From Lactobacillus kalixensis DSM 16043 (lineage in GTDB: Bacteria; Bacillota; Bacilli; Lactobacillales; Lactobacillaceae), in the NCBI RefSeq assembly GCF_001434335.1, contig NZ_AZFM01000004.1, forward strand, positions 43,456 through 107,455: 64,000 nt of DNA. Direction: 5' to 3'. The notes beneath the pieces are model-generated. The model was not told where the DNA came from, did no database searches, and saw only the letters and a program-made list of their open reading frames with translations. A program made the position numbers and the translations under genes. Each line of letters starts with the position of its first letter. Position 1 is the stretch's first letter. Positions 16,708-24,099 of this stretch are shown here, piece by piece.

Positions 16708-17522
16708 TATTTAGTCATCTCCTTAATATCAATTCCTGGAATTCCCTTAAACCATTTATCAATTAAACGTTTATAAGTTCCGTTTTCTTTTAATTCTTCT
16801 AAGGCTTTATTCAAATGCTTAACCATTTGAGTTTGACCTTTATTAACAGCAATACCATAAGGAGCATTCACATAAACTCCACCTACAAGTTTGTAGCCTG
16901 GATTTTCTTGAGCGATACCAGCAAGCAAACCATTATCAGTAGTTAAAGCCACACCTTGTCCTGCTTTTAAAGCAGACATTGCTTGACCGTAGTCATCATA
17001 TTGCAAAACTCTAGCTTTAGGAGCAAATTTGTGAACATCGTCAACAGCGGTAGTTCCTTTAACTGCTAAAACAGTCTTGCCGTTTAATTGACGAACATTA
17101 GTGATCTTACTATTATTGGGCACAAGTAACGATGAACCTGCTGGGAAGTATGGATTAGTAAAATCAACTTGCTTTTTTCTTTCCGCTGTAATTGTCATTG
17201 TTGCCAAGACAGCATCAATATTATGGTTCTTTAAAAGCGGAATTCTAGTATTGGCAGTAGTGGTTAAGAATTCAGCCTTAGCATCTTTTCCAAGCATCTG
17301 CTTAGTTAATGCCTTAGCTAGATCAACTTCAAATCCTTCAATTTTACCAGTTTTGATGTTAGTCAAACCAAATAGTCTTGTATCAGCACGAATACCCCAC
17401 GTAATACTTTTATTTTGTTTGACTTGTTCATACGTATTATCGTTTTGTTTACCGCAACCAGCTAAAGCAAAAACAGCTAATAAGAGCGGTAAAAATAAAA
17501 CTAGCTTTTTAAACTTTTTCAT
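16707..17522 (-). CDS. Polar amino-acid-binding lipoprotein (ABC transporter)
   Basis: 271 aa. The lipobox is L-A-G-C (Cys23); a family 3 solute-binding domain follows (G-F-E-V-D-L-A-K-A-L, then M-T-I-T-A-E-R-K-K-Q-V-D-F-T-x-P-Y, the ligand-binding signature). Glutamine, glutamate or aspartate are likely ligands from the family, not provable here. A close paralogue lies at 21751-22572 on the other strand. Confidence 0.93.
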   Translation of the reverse strand: MKKFKKLVLFLPLLLAVFALAGCGKQNDNTYEQVKQNKSITWGIRADTRLFGLTNIKTGKIEGFEVDLAKALTKQMLGKDAKAEFLTTTANTRIPLLKNHNIDAVLATMTITAERKKQVDFTNPYFPAGSSLLVPNNSKITNVRQLNGKTVLAVKGTTAVDDVHKFAPKARVLQYDDYGQAMSALKAGQGVALTTDNGLLAGIAQENPGYKLVGGVYVNAPYGIAVNKGQTQMVKHLNKALEELKENGTYKRLIDKWFKGIPGIDIKEMTK

Positions 17523-17533
17523 TGAAGTTCACT

Positions 17534-18274
17534 CTAATCCTTAGAAATAACCTTGCTCAAGAATTCACGTGCACGTTCAGAATCTGGATGAGCGAAGAAT
17601 TCTTCAGGATTTCTGTCTTCAACAATTCGACCTGAATCAAAGAAGATTAAACGGTTACCAACTTTTCTGGCAAACCCCATTTCGTGAGTAACCACAACCA
17701 TTGTAATTCCTTGTTCAGCAACATACTTCATAACGTCTAAAACGTCTTGAATCATTTCTGGGTCTAGTGCACTAGTTGGTTCGTCAAATAAGATAACCTT
17801 AGGCTTCATTGCAAGTGAACGAGCAATAGCTACACGTTGCTTTTGACCACCAGAAAGTTGACGAGGGTATGAATTAATCTTGTCAGCCATTCCAACCTTT
17901 TCAAGATATTGCATAGCAATCTTTTTATTTTCATCGTCAGGGCGCTTCAAAACGATCTTAGGTGCTAAAGTAACATTTTCCAAAACTGTATGATTATCAT
18001 AGAGATTGAAGTGCTGGAAAACCATTCCGACATTTTTACGAATCTTATTAATGTCAGTTTCTTTATTGGCAAGGTCATAACCTGTTACAATTAATTGTCC
18101 ACTATTAATCTTTTCCAATCCATTCATTGTTCGGATTAGAGTACTTTTACCGGAACCGGATGGACCGATAATTGAAACGACTTCGCCTTCATTGATGGTT
18201 AAGTTGATGTCCTTTAAAGCATGAAATTTGCCATAATATTTATCAACATTCTTAAATTCAATAATTGGTGTCAT
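17534..18274 (-). CDS. Polar amino-acid ABC transporter ATPase (GlnQ type)
   Basis: 246 aa from the ATG at 18272-18274, with GGAGAAAGGA upstream; a longer frame to 18301 would include that ribosome site. Walker A (G-P-S-G-S-G-K-S-T), the signature L-S-G-G-Q-K-Q-R and Walker B (V-I-L-F-D-E-P-T-S-A-L-D-P) are intact. First gene of the four-gene operon. It powers uptake through the two permeases. Confidence 0.95.
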   Translation of the reverse strand: MTPIIEFKNVDKYYGKFHALKDINLTINEGEVVSIIGPSGSGKSTLIRTMNGLEKINSGQLIVTGYDLANKETDINKIRKNVGMVFQHFNLYDNHTVLENVTLAPKIVLKRPDDENKKIAMQYLEKVGMADKINSYPRQLSGGQKQRVAIARSLAMKPKVILFDEPTSALDPEMIQDVLDVMKYVAEQGITMVVVTHEMGFARKVGNRLIFFDSGRIVEDRNPEEFFAHPDSERAREFLSKVISKD

Positions 18275-18415
18275 GGTTTGTTTCCTTTCTCCAAAATGCA
18301 TTAACTAATATTTTACCTTTTTTTAAAGGATTTTAAAAGGTAACCGGAATTGAAATTAATAAAAAATTCGAAAACTAGTACAAATAACCGATTTATTTTA
18401 AGTATTTTATTTAAA

Positions 18416-18479
18416 TTGTACGACATTTATGCTTTTTTTGAAAATATTGAATAGCCATCTGCATGAGAAAATCGTACAA
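18416..18479. repeat. Spaced inverted repeat in the glnQ-type/udk intergenic region
   Basis: Perfect 8-nt arms TTGTACGA (18416-18423) and TCGTACAA (18472-18479) lie 48 nt apart in the 269-nt divergent promoter region. The remainder of this gap is AT-rich and holds the promoters of both units. The spacing fits DNA looping or two half sites; chance is also possible. Confidence 0.4.
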
Positions 18480-18485
18480 AAACTA

Positions 18486-18514
18486 TTGTCAGGGCTGCAT
18501 TTTATCGTTAAGAT
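18486..18514 (+). promoter_or_regulatory. udk promoter
   Basis: TTGTCA (18486-18491) and TAAGAT (18509-18514) are separated by 17 nt, 30 nt upstream of the udk start. Confidence 0.6.
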
Positions 18515-18543
18515 GTTATTGATTAAAATAAAGGGAGACCATT

Positions 18544-19173
18544 ATGACTACACTTGATAAACCTGTAATTATCGGTATCGCCGGCGGTTCAGGTAGTGGT
18601 AAAACAACCATTGCTCATGAAATTGCCGATCGTATTAATGACGATGACCATATTATGATTATGACGCAAGATTCTTATTATAAAGACAATACTGACTTAC
18701 CAATGTCAGAGCGGAAAAAAATCAACTATGATCATCCGGATGCTTTTGACATGCCACTTCTTGAAGCACAACTTAACCAACTACTTCACAGAAAATCAAT
18801 TGAAATGCCAACTTATGACTTTACCGCTCATACAAGAAGTGATGAAACTATTCATATTGAACCAGCTGACATCATCATTTTAGAAGGAATTCTGGTTCTT
18901 TTTAACGAAGAAATTCGTAATTTGATGGATATTAAAGTTTTCGTAGATACCGATGATGATATTAGATTTATCAGACGTTTAGAACGCGATATGAAAGAAC
19001 GTGGCCGTTCACTTGATTCTGTTATTAATCAGTATTTATCAACAGTTAAGCCAATGTACAACCAATTCATTGAACCAACTAAGCGTTACGCAGATATTAT
19101 CGTGCCAGAAGGTGGAGCAAAACGCGTGGCAATTGATATGTTAACCACCAAAATTGAATCAATTTTAGCGTAA
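18544..19173 (+). CDS. udk: Uridine kinase
   Basis: 209 aa. It phosphorylates uridine and cytidine to their monophosphates in pyrimidine salvage. The P-loop G-G-S-G-S-G-K-T-T is at residues 14-22, with the D-S-Y-Y segment and the H-P-D-A-F-D motif of the nucleoside-binding site, and R-R-L-E-R-D. The ATG follows AAGGGAG. Single-gene unit, convergent with the PspC gene and sharing its terminator. Confidence 0.95.
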   Translation: MTTLDKPVIIGIAGGSGSGKTTIAHEIADRINDDDHIMIMTQDSYYKDNTDLPMSERKKINYDHPDAFDMPLLEAQLNQLLHRKSIEMPTYDFTAHTRSDETIHIEPADIIILEGILVLFNEEIRNLMDIKVFVDTDDDIRFIRRLERDMKERGRSLDSVINQYLSTVKPMYNQFIEPTKRYADIIVPEGGAKRVAIDMLTTKIESILA

Positions 19174-19174
19174 T

Positions 19175-19218
19175 AAAATAGCCTAACAAACCACTACAAA
19201 TGATTTGTTAGGCTTTTA
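19175..19218. terminator. Bidirectional terminator between udk and the PspC gene
   Basis: Perfect 11-bp stem AGCCTAACAAA/TTTGTTAGGCT with U-rich flanks on both strands, between convergent genes. Confidence 0.9.
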
Positions 19219-19234
19219 TTTTATTCAAATTTGA

Positions 19235-19453
19235 TCAAATCTTTCTGAATTTACCTGTTGGAGTATCATCATTGCTATTTGACTCTGGCATAACTATTGT
19301 CGCAACAATATATGCAATAATTCCCCAACCAGTAACAACCACAAGGGTACCATCAATAATTCTAGTCCAGGTTTTATCCCAACCAAAATATTCCGCAATA
19401 CCACCTAAAACACCAGCTAAAATTCTATCTTTTGATTTAGTGAGCTTCTTCAT
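19235..19453 (-). CDS. PspC-domain small membrane protein
   Basis: 72 aa from the ATG at 19451-19453, with GGAG 7 nt upstream (a TTG further up overlaps that site). The sequence K-D-R-x-L-A-G-V-L-G-G-I-A-E-Y-F-G-W is the PspC signature, followed by one hydrophobic segment. PspC proteins are linked to phage-shock/envelope-stress responses; a regulatory or sensor role in the membrane is likely. It lies 20 nt downstream of the MFS gene and may be co-transcribed with it. Confidence 0.88.
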   Translation of the reverse strand: MKKLTKSKDRILAGVLGGIAEYFGWDKTWTRIIDGTLVVVTGWGIIAYIVATIVMPESNSNDDTPTGKFRKI

Positions 19454-19473
19454 TTTATTCTCCAAAAACGTTG

Positions 19474-20838
19474 TTAATCTTTTTCAGCTTCATGGCTATT
19501 TTCCAAAATTCTGTTATATTTCTTAGCAAAATTAACAAGAAGTAAGATACTAGCGATCACGTAAATTACAGCTGCAATGTAATAAGCATTTGCATATCCA
19601 TCTGTTGTATTAAATAAATATAGACCAGTAAACAAGCCATCAATTACACCAACAACTGCATAAGCAATCTGCACAACGGCGGTAAATGCTGGACGCAAGT
19701 CCTTTTCAACAATTACCATCTGTACTTCTTGCTGGATTGGCATGGTCGCATTCGCCAAAAGAGTTCTTAAGAAGAGTAAAATTCCAACTAACACGAACAA
19801 AAACATGCCGCTTCCTAAGTGGCGCCCATTGGCTAGAAGGAGCATTACCGGTACACAAGTGAGTGTTCCAGCCGCTACAGATACAATCGCACCCAACTTC
19901 TTTTCCAAAAATGGGGCAAAAAAGTAACCAATAAACATTGCCGCTTGAACGAAAGTATTGATAATGGAAGTTACATCACGAGGTATATGCAAATAATTAT
20001 TCAAATAAATTGGGACGTAAACTGCAATTAGCCGTGCTCCTAATTGTACACCTGCAATATAAATAATCCACATAATTGTCTTTTCATTAAGCAATTTTTT
20101 ATACATTTTGGCTTTGTCTGCCCGACTTTTATTTTTTTCATTGCTTTCAGAGCGGTAGTCTTGCGGTAAATCACGAATAAACAATGCCAAAATAAAAGCA
20201 AACATGGTTACAGCTGCAGTAATTAATAATAGAATTCGATAAGCATTTGTATAATTATTTAACACACTTGAACTCATTAATTCAGGTTTAGCTGATAGTG
20301 CAGAAGCCTTACTATAAGGGACTTTTTGTAATAAGCTGAAGAAGTAAACAATTGCCTCCCCACCTAAGAAAGTACAAATAGTTTGAAAAACCAAGTTGAC
20401 AATCATGACCACTGAGAACATCTTAGTTCTAATTTTGCTTGGAACATATGAAGTCCACATTAATGGATACATCAAATCGTAGATTCCAATAGCAGTCCAA
20501 GAAATGGTATAAGCAATCATAATAACCGCTTGATTGTGTGTTATACATGTTAAAGCCATAAAAATCGCAGTTAATGGTGGTAAGACAAGTAAAATTTTAC
20601 GATAACCAAATTTATGCACCGTTGTAATAACTAATGACATTAAAATTGCGGTTGCAGCATTAAAAATATTCAAACTTGAAACCAACTGTGGTGCTACAAT
20701 TCGATAATACGATAATGCCGCATCATTCGTGATCCCAGTAACCGCACCTAAAATTGCATAGATGGCTAGATAAATATAAACATTTCGTTTATAGCGCGGA
20801 TTCCAATTTTTGATGACTTCCTGTTCTTCCTTTGACAC
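19474..20838 (-). CDS. MFS-type transporter, substrate unknown
   Basis: 454 aa with about 12 hydrophobic segments. GTG start at 20836-20838 with a strong GGGAGGAT site 6 nt upstream. The sequence looks like the major facilitator superfamily but lacks an obvious drug-efflux motif A; nothing fixes the substrate. It lies between the TPP-controlled S component and the PspC gene; a thiamine-related role is possible only by position, and a 78-nt gap with a possible -10 box suggests its own promoter. An imperfect cre-like palindrome (TGTAAGCGCTATACA) lies upstream. Confidence 0.8.
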   Translation of the reverse strand: MSKEEQEVIKNWNPRYKRNVYIYLAIYAILGAVTGITNDAALSYYRIVAPQLVSSLNIFNAATAILMSLVITTVHKFGYRKILLVLPPLTAIFMALTCITHNQAVIMIAYTISWTAIGIYDLMYPLMWTSYVPSKIRTKMFSVVMIVNLVFQTICTFLGGEAIVYFFSLLQKVPYSKASALSAKPELMSSSVLNNYTNAYRILLLITAAVTMFAFILALFIRDLPQDYRSESNEKNKSRADKAKMYKKLLNEKTIMWIIYIAGVQLGARLIAVYVPIYLNNYLHIPRDVTSIINTFVQAAMFIGYFFAPFLEKKLGAIVSVAAGTLTCVPVMLLLANGRHLGSGMFLFVLVGILLFLRTLLANATMPIQQEVQMVIVEKDLRPAFTAVVQIAYAVVGVIDGLFTGLYLFNTTDGYANAYYIAAVIYVIASILLLVNFAKKYNRILENSHEAEKD

Positions 20839-20916
20839 GATTATCCTCCCTCTTTGTAAGCGCTATACACTTTCTAGTTTCATTGTAGCACTTTTAACAA
20901 AGAGGCGATGCGCAAT

Positions 20917-21495
20917 TTAAGCCAGCTCAGGTTTTAAGACGCGATCAAATAAGTTAGTAATTAATTTTACTAAAACACCATCAAAAATTAGAGCTGAAAA
21001 AATACCAGCTACAAACATAGCAATTTGTAAATTCAAACTATACTTATACCAACCATACATAAAGTATTGTGAAATATACCCACCTAAATTAGCAAAAAAA
21101 GTACCTGTCAAAACGCTCTTCCAAGTGAATTGTTGATAACGACTTTTCTTAGGGAAAAATCCAATTTCATTAGTCGCCCCTTGAATTAAACCGGAAAGAA
21201 TTGTCATTGCTCCCCACTGACCACCAATTGCCATTTCAACAATTGAAGCTAAAACTTCACCTAAAGTCCCTGATCCAGGCGTTGGTACAAAATACATTGC
21301 AAGTGGTGCCGCAATATACCAAAGACCAGAAAATACCATATCCATCACTGGTGCATAACCTGTTGGAAGAAGAGCGATTTTACTTAAATTATAGAGATTA
21401 TTAAAGCCGTATGTATAAATAACTCCCATCAAAATCCCGATTAAAGCGACTAAAATAATTGACTTAATATCCCATTTTGACGATTTTTTGAACAT
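20917..21495 (-). CDS. ECF transporter S component, YkoE type (thiamine precursor uptake)
   Basis: 192 aa with 5-6 membrane segments. It resembles YkoE, the substrate-binding subunit of an energy-coupling factor transporter for hydroxymethylpyrimidine or thiamine. A TPP riboswitch directly upstream supports a thiamine-related substrate. No EcfA or EcfT genes are adjacent, so it would share a housekeeping ECF module encoded elsewhere (group II behaviour). The ATG at 21493-21495 sits immediately after the terminator U-run, and its ribosome site AGGAG lies inside the terminator stem. Confidence 0.82.
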   Translation of the reverse strand: MFKKSSKWDIKSIILVALIGILMGVIYTYGFNNLYNLSKIALLPTGYAPVMDMVFSGLWYIAAPLAMYFVPTPGSGTLGEVLASIVEMAIGGQWGAMTILSGLIQGATNEIGFFPKKSRYQQFTWKSVLTGTFFANLGGYISQYFMYGWYKYSLNLQIAMFVAGIFSALIFDGVLVKLITNLFDRVLKPELA

Positions 21496-21535
21496 AAAAA
21501 ACTCCTAACTACTTACATTCATAAGCCATTAGGAG
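21496..21535 (-). terminator. Riboswitch-linked terminator overlapping the ribosome site
   Basis: The arms CTCCTAA (minus-strand 5' arm, 21529-21535) and TTAGGAG (21502-21508) form the stem, followed by TTTTTT and then directly by the ATG. The 3' arm contains the ribosome site of the S-component gene. Confidence 0.8.
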
Positions 21536-21554
21536 CAATATAATATCTTCTTTA

Positions 21555-21635
21555 TTCCTCACTTCCCTTACGCAAGTATTATCTTGTTCAGGTTCAAAGG
21601 GTTTTCTCTCAGCATTACGCACCCCTAGTGACTTA
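21555..21635 (-). ncRNA. TPP riboswitch (THI element)
   Basis: On the minus strand the conserved blocks appear in order: TCACT (P1) with AGGGGTGC, GCTGAGAG, ACCC, TTTGAACCTGA, GATAATACTTGCG, GGGAAGTGA (P1 partner). These are the hallmark segments of the thiamine pyrophosphate aptamer. It controls the downstream ECF S component. An extended -10 promoter (TGCTATAAT, -10 at 21654-21659) lies just upstream. Confidence 0.95.
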
Positions 21636-21750
21636 TTATTTGATTTCGCTTACATTATAGCACAAGTCCATTAGCATTTGCCTATTTTAATAAATTAATG
21701 ATACGATATTTTCTGTACGTTATGCGATTTTAAAAAGAGGTGAATAACAC

Positions 21751-22572
21751 ATGAATAATAAGAAAAAAGCTTTAATCTTCTTTCTACTAATATTGCTTAC
21801 ATTTACTCTATCTGCTTGTGGTCAAAATAAAAACTATAATGTTTATCAAGAAACTAAGAAAGCTAAAACAATTAATTGGGGTGTTAAGGCTGATACACCT
21901 TTATTTGGTTCCATTGACATCAAAACTGGACAAATTCGCGGCTTTGAAATTGATTTAGCCACTGCATTAACTCATAAGATGTATGGTAAATCTGCTAAAG
22001 CGAATTTCGTAACTACTACTGCTAACACCAAGATTCAGCTATTAAAAAACCGCAACGTTGATGCCGTTATTGCTGCTATGACAATTACCCCTGAGCGTAA
22101 AAAGCAAGTTGATTTTAGTAAACCATACTTTCCAGCTGGTCAATCAATTATGGTTGCTAAAAATAGTAAAATTAAAAACGTTTATGCTCTAAATAACAAA
22201 CGCGTTTTAGTTGTAAAAGGAACTACTTCAATCGATGCTGTTCATAAATATGCCCCCAAGGCCGATGTCTTGCAGTTTGACGATTATGGTCAAGCTTTTG
22301 CTGCTTTAAAAGCTGGTCAAGGTGATGCCTTTGTAACTGACAACGGTATTTTGGCCGGAATCTTGCATGATAATTCTGGCTTTAAATTAGTTGGCGGCAC
22401 TTTTACTAACCAACCGTACGGTATTGCCGTTAATAAGGGGCAAAAGCAGATGATGAATAAGATTAACGCCGCCTTAACAGAACTCAGAAAAGATGGCACT
22501 TATAATCGTTTGGTTAAGAAATGGTTCGGTAACATTCCTGGATTTGATATTAAAGACATTGAGAAGCAATAA
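21751..22572 (+). CDS. Polar amino-acid-binding lipoprotein, solitary paralogue
   Basis: 273 aa. Lipobox L-S-A-C (Cys23) and a family 3 solute-binding domain with the M-T-I-T-P-E-R-K-K-Q-V-D-F-S-K-P-Y signature. It aligns over its whole length with the binding protein of the ABC operon at 16707-17522 (same order of G-F-E-x-D-L-A, K-G-T-T, D-D-Y-G-Q-A, P-Y-G-I-A-V-N-K-G-Q). No permease or ATPase genes accompany it. It probably docks on the nearby transporter with a different ligand range, a common arrangement, but this is inference. Confidence 0.92.
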   Translation: MNNKKKALIFFLLILLTFTLSACGQNKNYNVYQETKKAKTINWGVKADTPLFGSIDIKTGQIRGFEIDLATALTHKMYGKSAKANFVTTTANTKIQLLKNRNVDAVIAAMTITPERKKQVDFSKPYFPAGQSIMVAKNSKIKNVYALNNKRVLVVKGTTSIDAVHKYAPKADVLQFDDYGQAFAALKAGQGDAFVTDNGILAGILHDNSGFKLVGGTFTNQPYGIAVNKGQKQMMNKINAALTELRKDGTYNRLVKKWFGNIPGFDIKDIEKQ

Positions 22573-22612
22573 AAGTGTCTGGGAAACATACTAAACTTTT
22601 TACCCAGATATG

Positions 22613-22655
22613 AAAAACCAGAAATTCATTATTTTTAGTGAATTTCTGGTTTTTT
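22613..22655 (+). terminator. Intrinsic terminator after the solitary binding protein
   Basis: Stem AAAAACCAGAAATTCA/TGAATTTCTGGTTTTT around a 10-nt loop, with a run of six T. It is embedded in the edge of the transposase remnant. Confidence 0.85.
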
Positions 22656-22776
22656 GTCTCTTTAGCTTCATATATTTTGAAGTTTCTAACCATGCCCGTC
22701 GTAGGATCTTTATCCTTACGTATCTTTTTTCTAGAATTGAATAATTGGATATACTTCCATAACTGGCATCGGCTAG
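22640..22776 (-). pseudogene. Remnant of an IS1182-like DDE transposase
   Basis: On the minus strand the translation L-A-D-A-S-Y-G-S-I-S-N-Y-S-I-L-E-K matches the A-D-A-G-Y-G-S-E-E-N-Y-x-x-L-E block of IS1182/IS5-type transposases. Shifted into the next frame it continues R-K-D-K-D-P-T-T-G-M-V-R-N-F-K-I-Y-E-A, matching the later R-K-D-K-T-T-G-x-x-R-x-F-K-x-Y block. The two blocks are far apart in intact enzymes, so an internal deletion and frameshift are visible. No start, no intact domain and no terminal repeats are seen. It marks an old insertion. Confidence 0.65.
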
Positions 22777-22795
22777 AATTTAATAATCATTTATT

Positions 22796-23662
22796 CTACT
22801 TTCCACTCTCGTCCCAAACCTTCTTAACTGCTGGGATCTTGCCAAGGTTAGTCATATCGTCTTTATCAACAACCACCAAATTATTTGGACCTTGTGCCAA
22901 TTGGTTGAAGCTATCCAAACTTTGATTTCTGAAATAACCTTCACCAGCATGAGACAAAGCTTCTTCCATCTTTTGAACACGATACGCATCAGCATCAGCT
23001 TGCGTTTTTACCGCTTCCGCATTGGCTTTCGCGGTAGCAACCAACGCATCGTTTTTGGCTTTAGTAGTCATTTCAATTGTGCGAGCCTCACCTTCAGCTT
23101 TAGCAATTGCGGCAGTCTTTTCACGGTCAGCTGTAAGTTGCTTGTCCATGGCGCGTTGAATTTCAGGACTTGGTAAAAGTTCATCAACGTTCACACGAAC
23201 AACTTTAATCCCATAAATATCAGTCAAATCACCTGTAGCAGTGAACAATTGATCGTTAATTTCTTTAGTTGACCCAAGGGCGGAGTTCAAATCCATTCGA
23301 CCAATAATATCACGAAGGTGACCACGAATTAATTGCACCATTGACTCTACTGAATCAGTGTTATTGTAAAAGTAACGGTATGAATCAGTTACTAAATAAT
23401 TCAAAGTTAAACTAGTAGTGATTTCTGCATTATCTTTAGTAATGATTGAATATTTGGAAATTTCAAGTGGCTGAAGGGCCAATGGCACCTTGCGGATCCT
23501 TTGGAAAAGCGGCCAAACAAAGATAAAGCCAGCTTTAACAGTCTTAGAATATTTACCCAAAGTTTCAATCAAACCTTCATTATTCTGTGGAACGATTCTA
23601 AAACCACAACAAATATAAACAATAACTAAAACGACAATTAAACCCAAAATAATTTTTAGCAT
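22796..23662 (-). CDS. SPFH-domain (stomatin/prohibitin-like) membrane protein
   Basis: 288 aa from the second of two adjacent ATGs, which has GAGG at better spacing. One N-terminal membrane helix (about 2-20) precedes a band 7/SPFH domain (I-V-P-Q-N-N-E-G-L-I-E-T-L-G-K-Y), then an Ala/Glu/Lys-rich coiled coil (I-A-K-A-E-G-E-A-R-T). Such proteins form oligomeric rings in lipid microdomains and often regulate membrane proteases. It lies 13 nt after the DinJ-like gene and may be read from the same transcript. Confidence 0.9.
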   Translation of the reverse strand: MLKIILGLIVVLVIVYICCGFRIVPQNNEGLIETLGKYSKTVKAGFIFVWPLFQRIRKVPLALQPLEISKYSIITKDNAEITTSLTLNYLVTDSYRYFYNNTDSVESMVQLIRGHLRDIIGRMDLNSALGSTKEINDQLFTATGDLTDIYGIKVVRVNVDELLPSPEIQRAMDKQLTADREKTAAIAKAEGEARTIEMTTKAKNDALVATAKANAEAVKTQADADAYRVQKMEEALSHAGEGYFRNQSLDSFNQLAQGPNNLVVVDKDDMTNLGKIPAVKKVWDESGK

Positions 23663-23678
23663 CATCTTACCTCAAAAT

Positions 23679-23984
23679 TTAGTCTTCTTTCTTATCTTCA
23701 TCTAGCTTCTTAGCGATAGCACCTAATAAATCTTCTCTTCCGCTAAGCGTATTAAGGCGCTCATCAAGTAGCTTCGTATACTCATATTTATTCATCTGAT
23801 CCAAATTATCCCAAGCATTGGGAATTTCAACTCTAAAAGGAATTCCGTTATGCAGAATAATTTGATCATAGAACATATTGATTGCGGTAGCTGAATTTAA
23901 ACCCAGCTTCTTTAAAATTGCTTCTGCCTTCTCTTTTTTTTCAGGATTCATTCTGACATACAGACCTGTTGTTTTTTCTGCCAT
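23679..23984 (-). CDS. RelB/DinJ-family antitoxin (orphan)
   Basis: 101 aa from the ATG at 23982-23984, which has AAGGAA 9 nt upstream (a more upstream ATG overlaps it). The N-terminal ribbon-helix-helix segment L-Y-V-R-M-N-P-E-K-K-E-K-A-E-A-I-L-K-K-L-G-L-N-S-A-T-A-I matches DinJ/RelB. It would bind and repress its own promoter and neutralise an RNase toxin (YafQ/RelE type). No toxin gene follows: the next gene, 13 nt away, encodes an SPFH protein. It is longer than many DinJ proteins, with a charged C-terminus. Confidence 0.85.
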   Translation of the reverse strand: MAEKTTGLYVRMNPEKKEKAEAILKKLGLNSATAINMFYDQIILHNGIPFRVEIPNAWDNLDQMNKYEYTKLLDERLNTLSGREDLLGAIAKKLDEDKKED

Positions 23985-24005
23985 AACCTTCATTTCCTTT
24001 CTTAG

Positions 24006-24022
24006 TTGATATTATATATCAA
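24006..24022. promoter_or_regulatory. Palindrome over the dinJ-like promoter (possible autoregulatory operator)
   Basis: TTGATAT-TAT-ATATCAA is a perfect 7-bp palindrome with a 3-nt centre. On the minus strand it contains TATAAT, a likely -10 box, 22 nt upstream of the start codon. The position fits autorepression by a ribbon-helix-helix antitoxin. Confidence 0.5.
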
Positions 24023-24062
24023 ATGAATATTCAATGTATATAATTTCTATATATTTTTTCAT

Positions 24063-24091
24063 AAAAAAAGCAGTGAACTTCCGTCCCTGCC
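24063..24091 (-). terminator. Intrinsic terminator after the helveticin-like gene
   Basis: A GCAG/CTGC stem with partial inner pairing is followed on the minus strand by TTTTTTT, 9 nt after the stop codon. The stem is weak but the U-run is good. Confidence 0.6.
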
Positions 24092-24099
24092 TTAAAGAA

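Noticed and set aside
20856..20870. TGTAAGCGCTATACA upstream of the MFS gene as a cre box
   Set aside because: It is palindromic, but the half-site spacing is one base too long for the cre consensus; kept only as a remark in the gene entry.
22638..22925. Plus-strand frame of 95 codons overlapping the stomatin-like gene
   Set aside because: It has no ribosome site, overlaps a well-supported gene on the other strand, and its first part is the antisense of the transposase remnant.
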